From NCBI RefSeq assembly GCF_018736105.1, contig NZ_CP076135.1, positions 3,842,001-3,906,000 of the forward strand: 64,000 nucleotides of DNA. Direction: 5' to 3'. The translations under genes were made by a program, and so were the position numbers. Numbering within the stretch: the first letter of the stretch is position 1; each line of letters opens with the position of its first letter. Below the pieces are notes generated by a model that saw only the letters and a list, made by a program, of their open reading frames with translations, did no database searches and had not been told where the DNA came from. This document shows, in pieces, positions 28,562 to 38,617 of the stretch. The DNA comes from Bradyrhizobium sediminis (GTDB lineage Bacteria > Pseudomonadota > Alphaproteobacteria > Rhizobiales > Xanthobacteraceae).

Positions 28562-29551
28562 TCAAACCTTGTAGTGACTGCGATACCACGCGACGAAATC
28601 GCGCAGACCAGCCTCGATGGACGTCTCGGGCCGGAAGCCGAAGTCCCGCATCAGGTCCTCGACATCCGCGAAAGTCTCCATGACGTCGCCGGGCTGCATC
28701 GGCAACATATCCTTTATCGCCGTGCGGCCCAACTCCTTCTCCAGAATTGACACGACGTGCATGAGTTCTTCCGGGTGATTGTTACCGACATTGTAAAGCT
28801 TGGCCGGCGGCACTCCGGTTTCACCCTCACTTGCCGGAACCCGATCGACAAGGCGCAATACTACACGGCTGACGTCATCGACATGGGTAAAATCCCGCCG
28901 CATCCTGCCATGGTTAAAAAGCCTGACCGGCGTGCCCTCGGCGATGGCCTTGGTGAACAGGAAAACCGCCATATCGGGCCGTCCCCACGGCCCGTAGATC
29001 GTGAAAAACCGCAGGCCGGTGACCGGAAGCCGATAGAGATGGCTGTAGGAATAGGCCATCACTTCGTTGGCCTTCTTGGTCGCGGCGTAGAAGCTGATCG
29101 GATGGTCCGTCCTGTCATCGACGGAAAACGGCAGCTTCGCGTTGACGCCGTATACCGACGACGACGACGCATAGATCAGATGACGGCATCCATTGTGCCG
29201 GCATCCTTCCAGGACATTGACGAAGCCTTCGAGATTGGCGTCGACATAGGCGTGGGGATTGTCGATCGAATAGCGAACGCCGGGCTGGGCCGCCAGGTGA
29301 ACCACCACCGTGAACCGGTATTGCTGAAACAGCGACGCCATCGACCGGCGATCCGCAAGGTCGGTCTGGACGAAATCGAACCGCGGATTCTCGCGCAGGA
29401 TATTCAGCCGCGCCTGCTTCAAGGCGGGATCGTAGGAACCGCTGAGGTTGTCCAGGCCGAAAACGTTGCGGCCTTCCGCCAGCAACCGGCAGGCAACGTG
29501 AAAGCCGATGAAGCCGGCCGCACCCGTGACCAATATTGTTTGATCCGCCAT
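28562..29551 (-). CDS. lspL: UDP-glucuronate 4-epimerase
   Basis: This 329-residue SDR has the Rossmann motif GAAGFIGFH, the SSSSVYG serine region, and the catalytic YAATK (Tyr-x3-Lys). The GVRYSIDNPHAYVDANLEGF and LRFFTIYGPWGRPDMA segments are characteristic of the CapI/LspL branch, which converts UDP-glucuronate to UDP-galacturonate. Galacturonate decorates rhizobial LPS core. The gene is separated from manC by seven bases, so they form one operon. The divergent gene at 29752 shares its promoter region. Confidence 0.87.
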   Translation of the reverse strand: MADQTILVTGAAGFIGFHVACRLLAEGRNVFGLDNLSGSYDPALKQARLNILRENPRFDFVQTDLADRRSMASLFQQYRFTVVVHLAAQPGVRYSIDNPHAYVDANLEGFVNVLEGCRHNGCRHLIYASSSSVYGVNAKLPFSVDDRTDHPISFYAATKKANEVMAYSYSHLYRLPVTGLRFFTIYGPWGRPDMAVFLFTKAIAEGTPVRLFNHGRMRRDFTHVDDVSRVVLRLVDRVPASEGETGVPPAKLYNVGNNHPEELMHVVSILEKELGRTAIKDMLPMQPGDVMETFADVEDLMRDFGFRPETSIEAGLRDFVAWYRSHYKV

Positions 29552-29751
29552 CGTATCCTCGAGGGCATCGATTTCAGCTGCGGCCGCTCCGGCCGGCCCT
29601 CTTTACCCGCCGTGTCGAGGGTGCCGCAATACCCGTTTGGCCGGCTATTGCCATATCGACTTCAAAAACATACCAAGGCGGTCGAAATGCAACGCGCGGC
29701 CACCGGATCGCGTTCTTCTGACACATTCTCAAACCCGAGAGCGCGAGCGAC

Positions 29752-30711
29752 ATGCGCCGGATACTGCTTTCAGCGGCAAAAATACTGATCTCCGCGGCGC
29801 TGCTTTATCTCGCGCTCCGCAAGGTCGATTTTTACGAACTCGCCTCGCGCTTCAACGTCGCCAGCCTGGGCTGGATCGGCCTCGCCATCGCGGTGTCGTT
29901 CCTGCAGATCTTCGTCGGCGTGCTGCGCTGGCGCGAGATCAGCGCCGAGTGCGGCGCGCCGCTCGGAACCGCGCAGGCGATGCGCTACAACGTCATCGGA
30001 ACGTTCTTCAATCAGACGCTGCCGTCCTCGATCGGCGGCGACGCGGTGCGGCTGTGGCTGTTGGCGCGCGCCGGCGCCGGATGGCGCGCCGCGACCTACT
30101 CCATCTTCGTCGACCGCGCGATCGGCCTGATCGCGCTTGCGGTCATCATCGTGGCAAGCCTGCCATGGAGTTACAGGCTGATCAGCGATCCCCATGGCCG
30201 ATCGGCGCTGCTGTTCGTCGATCTCGCCGCCCTTGCCGGCGGAACGGGATTCCTGATCCTTGGCAGGTTGCCGTGGCCGTGGCTGAAGCGGTGGTGGGGC
30301 ACGCATCACCTGCACGCCTGCTCGGTGATCGCCAACCGCGTCATCTTCAGCCGGCAGCGCGGACCGAAAATCGCGGTGCTGTCGTCGCTGGTCCACGTTC
30401 TCACCATCGTCATCGCCTGGTGCGTGGTGCAATCGATCGCCGCGCCGGTCGTGTTCGGCCAGATCTTCCAGCTGATTCCGCCGGTGATGCTGATCACCAT
30501 GCTGCCGATCTCGATCGCCGGCTGGGGCGTCCGCGAGGCCACCATGGGCCTGGCGTTCGGCTATGCCGGGCTGGTGACAAGCGAAGGCGTGAACATCTCG
30601 CTGCTGTTCGGGGCAGTATCCTTCATCGTCGGCGCCTGCGGCGGGCTGGTGTGGATTTTCAGCGCCGAGAAGGCGGCGCAAGGCGCTGCGCCGATCGAGG
30701 CCTCCGAATAA
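29752..30711 (+). CDS. Lysylphosphatidylglycerol-synthase TM-domain protein (flippase-like)
   Basis: The 319-residue protein has about seven to eight hydrophobic segments and the family motif GTFFNQTLPSSIGGDAVRLWLL. It is a stand-alone membrane domain (LPG_synthase_TM, formerly UPF0104); the catalytic C-terminal half of MprF is absent. Such proteins often sit in polysaccharide clusters and are suspected of lipid or lipid-sugar flipping. Its gene is divergent from lspL and followed by the GT2 gene 139 bases on. The start is ATG 29752 with a weak Shine-Dalgarno. Confidence 0.82.
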   Translation: MRRILLSAAKILISAALLYLALRKVDFYELASRFNVASLGWIGLAIAVSFLQIFVGVLRWREISAECGAPLGTAQAMRYNVIGTFFNQTLPSSIGGDAVRLWLLARAGAGWRAATYSIFVDRAIGLIALAVIIVASLPWSYRLISDPHGRSALLFVDLAALAGGTGFLILGRLPWPWLKRWWGTHHLHACSVIANRVIFSRQRGPKIAVLSSLVHVLTIVIAWCVVQSIAAPVVFGQIFQLIPPVMLITMLPISIAGWGVREATMGLAFGYAGLVTSEGVNISLLFGAVSFIVGACGGLVWIFSAEKAAQGAAPIEASE

Positions 30712-30850
30712 CATGCACGCCCCGGGCGAGGTCCGTCGCCGACCTGCAACCTGGCGGACCTGAACGGCCGCTAGGCGATGCGTCCGGCGAGACCGATGCT
30801 TTTGACAGGCCCATTCGGCCTCGGTAACGTGAACGCCTCACGAGATCCCA

Positions 30851-31603
30851 ATGAAGATCAGCGTCGTAACAGCCAGTTACAATTCGCAGGCAACGATTGG
30901 CTCTACGATCGAGTCGTTCCTCGCGCAGGACCATCCCGAAAAAGAAATGCTGGTGATCGACGGTGCGTCCGGCGATGCAACGCTGAAAATCGTCGAGTCC
31001 TTCGGTTCCAACGCGATCCGTGTCTTCTCGGAGAGGGACAAAGGCGTCTACGACGCGATGAACAAGGGTTTTCGCCTGTTTCAGGGCGACGCCATCGGGT
31101 TTCTGAATTCCGACGACACCTTTCACGATTCCGGCACGCTAAGCGGCATCGCCGCGGCATTGCAGGACGCCGATATCGTCTATGGCGACCTCAACATGGT
31201 GACGGATCATCGCACCAAGCGCCTGGTGCGCTCATGGCGCGGAGGAACGTTCAGGCGCAATTCGTTCCAGCTCGGCTGGGTGCCGCCCCACCCCACCTTC
31301 TACATGCGAAGGGAAGTCGCCCAAAAGGTCGGCGACTACGATTTGAGCTATGTCACCACCGCCGACTACGACTACATGCTGCGGGCGCTGGCGCTGAACG
31401 ATTTCAGGGTGCGCTACATCCCCCGGGTCATCGCCGACTTCCAGATGGGCGGTATCAGCACCCAGGGCTGGCGCGTCACGCTGCGCGGAAACCTGGAATG
31501 CCTGCGGTCGCGGCGGGCGCATCTGAATGCGCCGGTCATCGACGCCGCGTTCTTCCTGCGCTTCCTCAGGCGGATATTCCAGCTCCGGGCATCAGGGCTG
31601 TAG
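30851..31603 (+). CDS. GT2 family glycosyltransferase
   Basis: This 250-residue GT-A enzyme has the opening KISVVTASYNSQATIGSTIE, the nucleotide-binding SVTYxDxx-type segment VIDGASGDATL, and the DDT motif NSDDTFHDSG that coordinates the metal. The layout is close to WcaA/colanic-acid-type transferases that add single sugars to lipid-linked intermediates. The acceptor and donor are not deducible. Its 3' end overlaps the CapD-like gene on the other strand by 12 bases. Confidence 0.87.
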   Translation: MKISVVTASYNSQATIGSTIESFLAQDHPEKEMLVIDGASGDATLKIVESFGSNAIRVFSERDKGVYDAMNKGFRLFQGDAIGFLNSDDTFHDSGTLSGIAAALQDADIVYGDLNMVTDHRTKRLVRSWRGGTFRRNSFQLGWVPPHPTFYMRREVAQKVGDYDLSYVTTADYDYMLRALALNDFRVRYIPRVIADFQMGGISTQGWRVTLRGNLECLRSRRAHLNAPVIDAAFFLRFLRRIFQLRASGL

Positions 31604-33565
31604 CGACGGCGCGGAGGACGCCGCCGCCTCGGCCGGCGCGCCCGAACCGAACTCCGGCACGGCATCCTTCAAGACGACCTTGATGGTGGCCCGGTCATCC
31701 CCGGCGATCGCCTGTTCGAGCGTCGCCAGCCATTTTCGCAAGGAGGCCATCGGCGGCTCGTTGGGCTTGGCCGCCATGATCCCGGCAACGCCGATCTCGA
31801 TCGCGGGCTCCTCGCTGGCGAACAGGATTTCGTTCAGCCGCTCTCCCGGCCGCATGCCGCTGAAGACGATATCGATGTCGTGTCCCGGCTGCAGGCCGGA
31901 CAGCCGGATCATGCGCTCGGCAAGATCGACGATCCTGACCGGCTGGCCCATATTGAGCACGTAGACCGACACGTCCGCGCGCGACGGCGACAGCGCATGG
32001 GTGGCCGCCGTCAGCACCAGGTCGCAGGCTTCCCGGATCGTCATGAAGTACCTGACCATCTCGGGGTGGGTGACCGTGACCGGCCCGCCGGCCTCGATCT
32101 GCGCCTTGAACTTCGGCACCACCGACCCGTTCGAGGCCAGCACGTTGCCGAACCTCACCGAGATCAGCCGCATCCGCGGCTTGCCGTCGAGCTGCGCCGC
32201 CAGATCGTGATCGAGCGCCTGGCAATACATCTCGGCGAACCGCTTGGTCAGCCCCAGCATCGAGACCGGCTCGATCGCCTTGTCGGTCGAGATCATCACC
32301 ATCGCCTCGGCGCCTGCCGCCAGCGCCGCGTCGGCGACGTTGACCGATCCGAAGATGTTGGTCTTGACCCCCTCGCTCCAGTCGCGCTCGAGGATCGGGA
32401 CGTGCTTGAGCGCCGCGGCGTGAAACACGATATCCGGCTTGAATTCGTTCATCAGCCGCAGGATGCGTTCGCGATCGCGGATGTCGGCGATCCTTCCCTC
32501 GATCGCGGCATTGCTTTGGTGCGCGGCCAGGGTTTCCGTCACCGCATAGAGCGCCGGCTCGGAATGTTCGATCACCAACAGCCGCGCGGCACCGAAGGTC
32601 ACGACACGGTCGCAGATCTCCGAGCCGATCGATCCGCCGCCGCCGGTGACGATCACCGCCTTGTCCTTCACCAGCGCTTCGAGACGCCCGTAGTCGATTT
32701 TTTCGCTGGGACGCAGCAGCAGGTCCTCGACCGCGACATTGGTCAGCCGCGGCGCCTCTCCGCTCTCCAGCGACGGCAGCCGGCTGACGATCAGCCCGAG
32801 CCGGCGCGCCCGCATCAGCACGGATTCGGGATGCGCTTCGGGATCGAACGCCGATGGCGTCATCACCACGCGCGTGATTGGCTTGTTGCGCCGTGCGAAA
32901 TCGCCGATCACGTCCTCGATATCGTCGATACCGCCGAGCACGGGGATATTCCGGATGGTCTGACCGCGATCGGCCGGCGACGGCGACAACAGGCCGACCG
33001 GCCAGATCCGCCTGACGGCGCCGCTTTCGATGCCGCGCAACAGGATTTCGGCATCGGCGGCGCGGCCGACCAGCAAGGTCGCCGAGGCGTCTTCCGCCTT
33101 CGCGTGATGGCGCACCCGCGTGTAGCGGAAATACCGATAGGCAAAGCGCAACGCGCTCAGGAACGACACCTCGAGAAACCAGTAGAGGATGATGGTGATC
33201 TTGCCGAGAAAGAAGGCGCCCTGAACATTCGGCGCCACCGGCATGCCGTGAACGTTCGGTGCGACGAAAATATAGTCCAGCACCAGCAGGCCGATCGTCA
33301 GCACGGTCGCCACCCGCAGGATATTCAACGCGTCGGGCAGCGAAATGAAACGCCATTTCGTGGTGGTGAGATTGAAGGCGTAGCTCACGACCACGCTGAA
33401 GGCGACGAACCAGGGCAGGATCCGCAGCAATAGCGGCAGGCGATCGAAAAAGGCGTCGCCCTCGAAGCGCAGATAGAAGCTCGCAACCAGCGCGAACGCC
33501 GTCGCCAGGGCGTCGTGCGTGGCGATCAGCACGTTGCGCAGGGTCAGATTTGATAAACGCGTCAT
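31592..33565 (-). CDS. CapD/WbpM-like UDP-N-acetylglucosamine 4,6-dehydratase (membrane)
   Basis: The 657-residue protein has about four N-terminal membrane segments (about 10-150), a CoA-binding-like domain (about 150-280), and a C-terminal SDR domain with VTGGGGSIGSEICDR and STDKAIEPVSMLGLTKR. The Met in place of the catalytic Tyr (SM-x4-K) is the WbpM-family form, so it dehydrates UDP-GlcNAc at C4/C6 as the first step to sugars such as QuiNAc or FucNAc. It could feed the initiating transferase at 63299. The ATG at 33565 is preferred. Confidence 0.87.
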   Translation of the reverse strand: MTRLSNLTLRNVLIATHDALATAFALVASFYLRFEGDAFFDRLPLLLRILPWFVAFSVVVSYAFNLTTTKWRFISLPDALNILRVATVLTIGLLVLDYIFVAPNVHGMPVAPNVQGAFFLGKITIILYWFLEVSFLSALRFAYRYFRYTRVRHHAKAEDASATLLVGRAADAEILLRGIESGAVRRIWPVGLLSPSPADRGQTIRNIPVLGGIDDIEDVIGDFARRNKPITRVVMTPSAFDPEAHPESVLMRARRLGLIVSRLPSLESGEAPRLTNVAVEDLLLRPSEKIDYGRLEALVKDKAVIVTGGGGSIGSEICDRVVTFGAARLLVIEHSEPALYAVTETLAAHQSNAAIEGRIADIRDRERILRLMNEFKPDIVFHAAALKHVPILERDWSEGVKTNIFGSVNVADAALAAGAEAMVMISTDKAIEPVSMLGLTKRFAEMYCQALDHDLAAQLDGKPRMRLISVRFGNVLASNGSVVPKFKAQIEAGGPVTVTHPEMVRYFMTIREACDLVLTAATHALSPSRADVSVYVLNMGQPVRIVDLAERMIRLSGLQPGHDIDIVFSGMRPGERLNEILFASEEPAIEIGVAGIMAAKPNEPPMASLRKWLATLEQAIAGDDRATIKVVLKDAVPEFGSGAPAEAAASSAPSLQP

Positions 33566-33671
33566 TTCGCCGGCCGGGAACAGGGACTATCGGGGTGCGG
33601 TTGCGGGGCCGCTGATAGCTCATCCCGCGCGCGTATGCCAGCCGCCGCTGCCGGAACCCTGACGACGACGC

Positions 33672-35144
33672 TCACGCCCCGTCTCCGCGCGCGCGATTGA
33701 CCAGCGAGGTCGTCGAGAAGCCCGGCAACACGTCCACCAGCAGCACTTCGCCGCCTTCGGCTTCGACGATCTCGTGGCCCACGACCTGATCGCGGCTGTA
33801 GTCCCCCCCCTTCACCAACACGCTCGGCTTGATCGCGGTGATTAGTCCGATCGGCGTGTCTTCCTCGAAAATGACCACGAGATCGACCGCCTCCAGCGCC
33901 GCCAGCACTTCGGCGCGGGCGCGCTCGTCCTGGACCGGACGTCCCTCGCCCTTCAGCCGCTTTACCGATGCGTCGCTGTTGAGACCGACGATCAGCCGGT
34001 CGCAGGCGGCGCGCGCCGCGGTCAATACCTTGACGTGGCCGGGATGCAGTATGTCGAAACAACCGTTGGTGAAGCCGACCCGCAATCCCTGCTTGCGCCA
34101 ATCCGAAAGCTGCGCGTCGAGGCCGCCGCCTGCCGCGATGATCTTTTCCTCCGCCGCGAGGAACGCATGCGGCAGAATCTTGCGCCGCAGTTCCGCCGGC
34201 GTCACGCTGGCGGTGCCCTTCTTGCCGACGGCAACCGCGGCCGCCGCATTAGCCATCCTAAGCGCCGTCTCCCAATCGGCCCCCGCCGCCAGCGTCACCG
34301 CCAGCGCCGCGGCGACGGTGTCGCCGGCGCCGGAGACGTCGCTCACCTTGACCGGATGCGCCGGCACATGGATGGCCTCGCCGTTGCGCGGCACCAGCGT
34401 CATGCCGTGTTCGCTCTGCGTCACCAGGATGGCTTCGCAGTCCGCCAGTTGCATCGCTTCCCCCGCGGCTGCGGCAATGCTGTTTTCGGTATCGGCGCGG
34501 CTGCGGGTCGCCTCCGCGAATTCCTTGCGGTTGGGCGTCAGCAGCGTCGCGCCGCGGTAGATCGCGAAATTGGCGCTCTTGGGATCGACGATCACGCGCT
34601 TGCCGAGTTTGCGCGCGGCGTCGATGACGTTGCGGATCACGCGAGCGGTGAGCACGCCCTTGGCATAGTCGGACAGCAGCACGATGTCGACGCGGGCGAG
34701 CCGCGGCAGGATGGCGTCGATCAGTTTCTGCTCGATATCGGCTGCCGCAGGCTGCGCCAGCTCCCAGTCCGCGCGCAGCATGTGGGTGGAGAAATGCTCG
34801 GAGACGAAGCGCACCTTCCGCGTCGTCGGCCGCGACGGGTCGCACACCAGCACGCTTTCGATTCCGCTTTCCTGTGCCAGCGCCGATTGCAGCGTCGCCC
34901 CCGAATCGTCGTCGCCGATCAGCCCGACAAAGATGCAGCGCGCGCCGAGCGAGGCGATGTTGCGCGCGACGTTGCCGGCGCCGCCGATATTGATCTCGCT
35001 GCGCTGGACCGCAATCACCGGCGCTGGCGCCTCCGGCGAAATACGCGATACCTCGCCATAGACGAATTCGTCGAGCATGAGATCGCCGACGCAGAGCACC
35101 GTCCGGCTGGCAATCGCATGCGACAGGGCTTCAAAATCGAACAT
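33672..35144 (-). CDS. hldE: Bifunctional heptose-7-phosphate kinase / heptose-1-phosphate adenylyltransferase
   Basis: The 490-residue fusion carries an N-terminal ribokinase-like kinase (about 1-320; [33 protein letters not shown]) and a C-terminal cytidylyltransferase-like domain (about 345-490; [19 protein letters not shown] with the HxGH motif). It performs two steps of ADP-D-glycero-beta-D-manno-heptose synthesis. It lies next to hldD on the same strand and close to gmhA/gmhB, so the whole ADP-heptose route is present in 5 kb. Confidence 0.95.
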   Translation of the reverse strand: MFDFEALSHAIASRTVLCVGDLMLDEFVYGEVSRISPEAPAPVIAVQRSEINIGGAGNVARNIASLGARCIFVGLIGDDDSGATLQSALAQESGIESVLVCDPSRPTTRKVRFVSEHFSTHMLRADWELAQPAAADIEQKLIDAILPRLARVDIVLLSDYAKGVLTARVIRNVIDAARKLGKRVIVDPKSANFAIYRGATLLTPNRKEFAEATRSRADTENSIAAAAGEAMQLADCEAILVTQSEHGMTLVPRNGEAIHVPAHPVKVSDVSGAGDTVAAALAVTLAAGADWETALRMANAAAAVAVGKKGTASVTPAELRRKILPHAFLAAEEKIIAAGGGLDAQLSDWRKQGLRVGFTNGCFDILHPGHVKVLTAARAACDRLIVGLNSDASVKRLKGEGRPVQDERARAEVLAALEAVDLVVIFEEDTPIGLITAIKPSVLVKGGDYSRDQVVGHEIVEAEGGEVLLVDVLPGFSTTSLVNRARGDGA

Positions 35145-35166
35145 CTGAACTCGTTATCGTTGCGCG

Positions 35167-36147
35167 TCAGCGGAAGCGGTCGGCGGAATCGAGAAAACCC
35201 CTGACGTAACTCCCGACCGCGTCTTCCAGTGCCGTGAAGCCGCCGTTGTAGCCGGCGCGCTGCAGCCGACCGACATCGCTCTCGGTGAAATACTGGTAGC
35301 TGCCGCGAATCTGCTCGGGCATGTCGATATACTGGATATTCGCAGACGCGCCGAGCGCGGCATAGGCCGAAAGCATCAGATCCCTGAAACTGCGCGCCTT
35401 GCCGGTGCCGACGTTGTAGATGCCGCTGACCGACGGTGTCGCGAGCAGCCACATCATCACCCGCACCACATCGTCGACATAGATGAAATCGCGGCGCTGG
35501 TCGCCGTCGGCGATGCCGTCGCGGTGCGACTTGAACAACTGCACGACTTTGCCGGCCTTGATATCGTCGAAGCGCCGCGCCAGCACGCTCATCATCGCGC
35601 CCTTGTGATATTCGTTGGGGCCGAACACGTTGAAGAATTTCAGGCCCACCCATTGCGGCGGCAGCTTCTCGCTCCTGGCCGCGCGCTCGGCGACCGCCAT
35701 GTCGAACAGATGCTTGCTCCAGCCGTACAGATTCATCGGCCGCAACGTCTTCAGCGCCGACATCGACTGGTCGTCGCGGAAGCCCTGCGCGCCATCGCCA
35801 TAGGTCGCCGCCGACGAGGCGTAGATGAACGGCGTCGCATTGGCCGTGCACCAGTCGAGCAGCCGCATCGACAGCCGGAAATTGGTTTCGATCACCAGAT
35901 CGCCGTCGGTCGCCGTGGTCTCGGAGATGGCGCCGAGATGGATGATGGCATCGAGCCGGCGGCCCTCGAGCCAGCCCATCAGTTCCGCCGGCGGCACGAT
36001 GTCGGCAAGCTGGCGTTTGGCGAGATTGCGCCATTTGCCGTCATGGCCGAGCACATCGCACACCGCCACGTCCGCGCGGCCTGCGTCGTTCAACGCGGCC
36101 ACGACGTTCGATCCGATAAAACCGGCGCCACCGGTCACCAGCAACAT
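35167..36147 (-). CDS. hldD: ADP-glyceromanno-heptose 6-epimerase
   Basis: The 326-residue SDR starts at ATG 36147 (a longer frame to 36339 overlaps waaF). It has TGGAGFIGSN, the SAATYGDG segment and the catalytic YGWSK. HldD converts ADP-D-glycero-D-manno-heptose to the L-glycero epimer used for LPS core. The gene lies 22 bases upstream of hldE, so the two are co-transcribed, and it is divergent from waaF with about 170 bases between them. Confidence 0.93.
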   Translation of the reverse strand: MLLVTGGAGFIGSNVVAALNDAGRADVAVCDVLGHDGKWRNLAKRQLADIVPPAELMGWLEGRRLDAIIHLGAISETTATDGDLVIETNFRLSMRLLDWCTANATPFIYASSAATYGDGAQGFRDDQSMSALKTLRPMNLYGWSKHLFDMAVAERAARSEKLPPQWVGLKFFNVFGPNEYHKGAMMSVLARRFDDIKAGKVVQLFKSHRDGIADGDQRRDFIYVDDVVRVMMWLLATPSVSGIYNVGTGKARSFRDLMLSAYAALGASANIQYIDMPEQIRGSYQYFTESDVGRLQRAGYNGGFTALEDAVGSYVRGFLDSADRFR

Positions 36148-36320
36148 TCCGTACCCTGCCCTTGATGTGGGATGGCAGCTTTGCCCCAGTCCGGCCCGGC
36201 AGGCAACTTGGGGCGTCCCGCTTGGTGAAGACGAGGGCTTCCCGCGGACGGTGACTTTACCTCGCCCGGAGGAGCCGGTACCGACAGGTGTGAAATGCTC
36301 CCGAGGACGACCATCAAAGT

Positions 36321-37388
36321 ATGAATCTTGATTCGGCACATAAGGCGATCGAGGACCCGGGCGATACCCGGCCGATCCTGATCGTCCCCTATATGTGGAT
36401 CGGCGATTTCGTCCGCGGCCATACCGTGGTGCGGGTGCTGAAGCAGCGCTGGCCGAACCGGCCGGTCGATCTGCTCGTCACCTCGCTGTGCGCCCCGCTG
36501 GTCGATTATATGCCGGGGGTGCGCGCCGGGATCGTCTGGGACCTGCCGCGCAGCCGGCTGGCGCTGGCCAGGCAATGGGGCCTGGCCGAGCAGCTGAGGG
36601 CCAGGGGCTACGGCACCGCACTGGTGCTGCCCCGCACCTGGAAATCCGCCATTGCGCCAGCGCTGGCCGGCATTCCGGAACGGGTGGGGTTCGTCGGCGA
36701 GGCCCGGTTCGGCCTGATCAACCAATGGCGCTGGGGCGAAAAGGCCCTGCCCCGCTTCATCGACAAGAATGCGGCCCTGGCGCTACCCGATGGCGCGCCG
36801 CTGCCAAGCGAATGGCCGGTGCCGCAGCTCCATGTGCCGCCTGAGGAAAGCGCCCGCTGGCGGCAGGCCAACGGGCTTGGCACGGGCCCTGCCGTGGCTC
36901 TGGCGCCGGGCTCGGTCGGCGCGTCCAAGCGCTGGACCTACTACCCGGAAGCCGCGCGCCTGCTGGCCGAACGGGGCCTCGATGTCTGGGTGGTCGGCGG
37001 CCCCGGCGAAAAGGCGCTGGCGGCCGAGATCGTGGCCGCAGGCGGACCTCGCGTCCGCGACCTCACCGGCACCGACCTGCGCAACGGCATTCTGGCGATG
37101 GCGGCGGCCAGCGTCGCGATATCGAACGATTCCGGGCTGATGCATATTGCGGCGGCGATCGGCACGCCAACCATGGGGATTTTCGGCCCCACCAGCCCCT
37201 ATCACTGGGCGCCGCTGAACGGCCTCGCCGCGACGGTGCAGACCAGCACCGCGGTGCCATGCCAGCCCTGCCACCGCCCGGTCTGCACCATGAACGACCA
37301 CCGCTGCATGCGCGACATTCCCGCTTCCGACGTGGTTGCGATCGCCGGGCGTGTGCTGGCCGAGGCCGGAGCCGGCGTTGCACGCTGA
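36321..37388 (+). CDS. waaF: ADP-heptose:LPS heptosyltransferase II
   Basis: This 355-residue GT9 enzyme has the N-terminal [20 protein letters not shown], the heptosyltransferase signature [18 protein letters not shown] and the C-terminal [29 protein letters not shown]. Four cysteines in [16 protein letters not shown] near the C-terminus are a family feature. It adds the second heptose to the inner core. It is followed by gmhA and gmhB on the same strand. Confidence 0.92.
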   Translation: MNLDSAHKAIEDPGDTRPILIVPYMWIGDFVRGHTVVRVLKQRWPNRPVDLLVTSLCAPLVDYMPGVRAGIVWDLPRSRLALARQWGLAEQLRARGYGTALVLPRTWKSAIAPALAGIPERVGFVGEARFGLINQWRWGEKALPRFIDKNAALALPDGAPLPSEWPVPQLHVPPEESARWRQANGLGTGPAVALAPGSVGASKRWTYYPEAARLLAERGLDVWVVGGPGEKALAAEIVAAGGPRVRDLTGTDLRNGILAMAAASVAISNDSGLMHIAAAIGTPTMGIFGPTSPYHWAPLNGLAATVQTSTAVPCQPCHRPVCTMNDHRCMRDIPASDVVAIAGRVLAEAGAGVAR

Positions 37389-37457
37389 CAGCGCGCGCTT
37401 GCGCAGCCGCTGTGCGGTCATTACCAAGATGGCCAATTCCAACCCTGATGGTGCGCG

Positions 37458-38078
37458 TTGAGCCAAGATTCGAACGATTCGCGAGATTCGAAAGACCCGA
37501 TTGGAGCCCATCTCGGCCGATCGCTCGCAGCGCTGGAGCGGGCGACCAGGGATGCAGGCCTGCTCGCCGCCGCGCGCGCCATCGCGGCCGCCATGATCGC
37601 CGCACTCCGCGCCGGCAACAAGCTCATGATCATCGGCAATGGCGGCAGCGCCGCCGACGCCCAGCACATCGCCGCCGAAATCATCGGCCGCTACAAGCAG
37701 GACCGGCCCGGCTACGCCGCGCTGGCGCTGACCACCGATACCTCGGTGCTAACAGCCGTCGCCAACGATTACGGTTTCGAGCAGGTGTTCGCGCGGCAGG
37801 TCGAAGGGCTCGGCCGGCGCGGCGACGTGCTGCTGGCGCTTTCCACCTCGGGACGTTCGCCCAACATCATGGCGGCATTGCGCAAGGCGCGCGACATCGG
37901 GCTCGTCACCATCGGCTTCACCGGGCTCAAGGGCGAATCGCTCGGCGCGCTCTGCGATCACCTGCTGGTCGCGCCGACCGACGACACGCCGGTGGTGCAG
38001 CAGATCCACCTCGCGGTCGCCCACGGCATCTGCGACGAGATCGAGCGGACCATGATGCGCGAGGCGCTTCGAAAATGA
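37458..38078 (+). CDS. gmhA: Phosphoheptose (sedoheptulose 7-phosphate) isomerase
   Basis: The 206-residue SIS-domain protein has [20 protein letters not shown], the catalytic region [18 protein letters not shown] and STSGRSPN. An in-frame TGA at 37446 limits the start to TTG 37458 or later; the TTG is the only start that keeps the N-terminal helix. GmhA makes the first intermediate of ADP-heptose. The stop overlaps the ATG of gmhB by four bases (ATGA), so the two are translationally coupled. Confidence 0.92.
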   Translation: MSQDSNDSRDSKDPIGAHLGRSLAALERATRDAGLLAAARAIAAAMIAALRAGNKLMIIGNGGSAADAQHIAAEIIGRYKQDRPGYAALALTTDTSVLTAVANDYGFEQVFARQVEGLGRRGDVLLALSTSGRSPNIMAALRKARDIGLVTIGFTGLKGESLGALCDHLLVAPTDDTPVVQQIHLAVAHGICDEIERTMMREALRK

Positions 38079-38617
38079 GCGGCGCCGATCCCGCCCGCTC
38101 GACGCCTCGCCCCGCCGCCTTCCTCGACCGCGATGGCGTCGTCAATCACGACGACGGCTATATGAGCACACGGGAGCGGATCCGCTGGATGCCGAACGCG
38201 GCCAAGGCGATCCGCCGCCTCAATGACGCCGGCTATTTCGTATTCTTCTTCACCAATCAGTCCGGCGTGGCGCGCGGCTACTTCACCGAGGACGATGTCG
38301 GCAAGCTGCACGACTGGATGCTCGAAGAACTGGCGGCGCAGGGCGCCCGCGTCGACGACATCCGGTATTGCCCGCACCATCCGGCGGGCACGGTCGCCGG
38401 CTATCTCGAAGATCATCACTGGCGCAAACCGGCGCCGGGCATGATCCACGACCTGATGGAACACTGGCCGGTGCGCCACGAAGGCAGCTTCGTCATCGGC
38501 GACCGCCCCACCGATATCGAGGCGGCGGAGGCCGCAGGGCTTCCGGGATTTCTGTTCGAGGGCGGCGACCTCGACGCCTTCGTCGCCGGCGTGATGGCTC
38601 AGACCAGCGCGCGGTAG
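38075..38617 (+). CDS. gmhB: D-glycero-D-manno-heptose-1,7-bisphosphate 7-phosphatase
   Basis: The 180-residue HAD phosphatase has the nucleophile motif FLDRDGVVN (DxD), the loop [11 protein letters not shown], the zinc-binding CPHHP segment and the acidic motif [11 protein letters not shown]. It removes the 7-phosphate for HldE's second step. The ATG at 38075 overlaps gmhA. Its last 19 bases overlap the convergent LpcC-like gene. The cysteine zinc loop seems reduced compared with E. coli GmhB (only one clear Cys), which is worth checking. Confidence 0.9.
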   Translation: MSGADPARSTPRPAAFLDRDGVVNHDDGYMSTRERIRWMPNAAKAIRRLNDAGYFVFFFTNQSGVARGYFTEDDVGKLHDWMLEELAAQGARVDDIRYCPHHPAGTVAGYLEDHHWRKPAPGMIHDLMEHWPVRHEGSFVIGDRPTDIEAAEAAGLPGFLFEGGDLDAFVAGVMAQTSAR

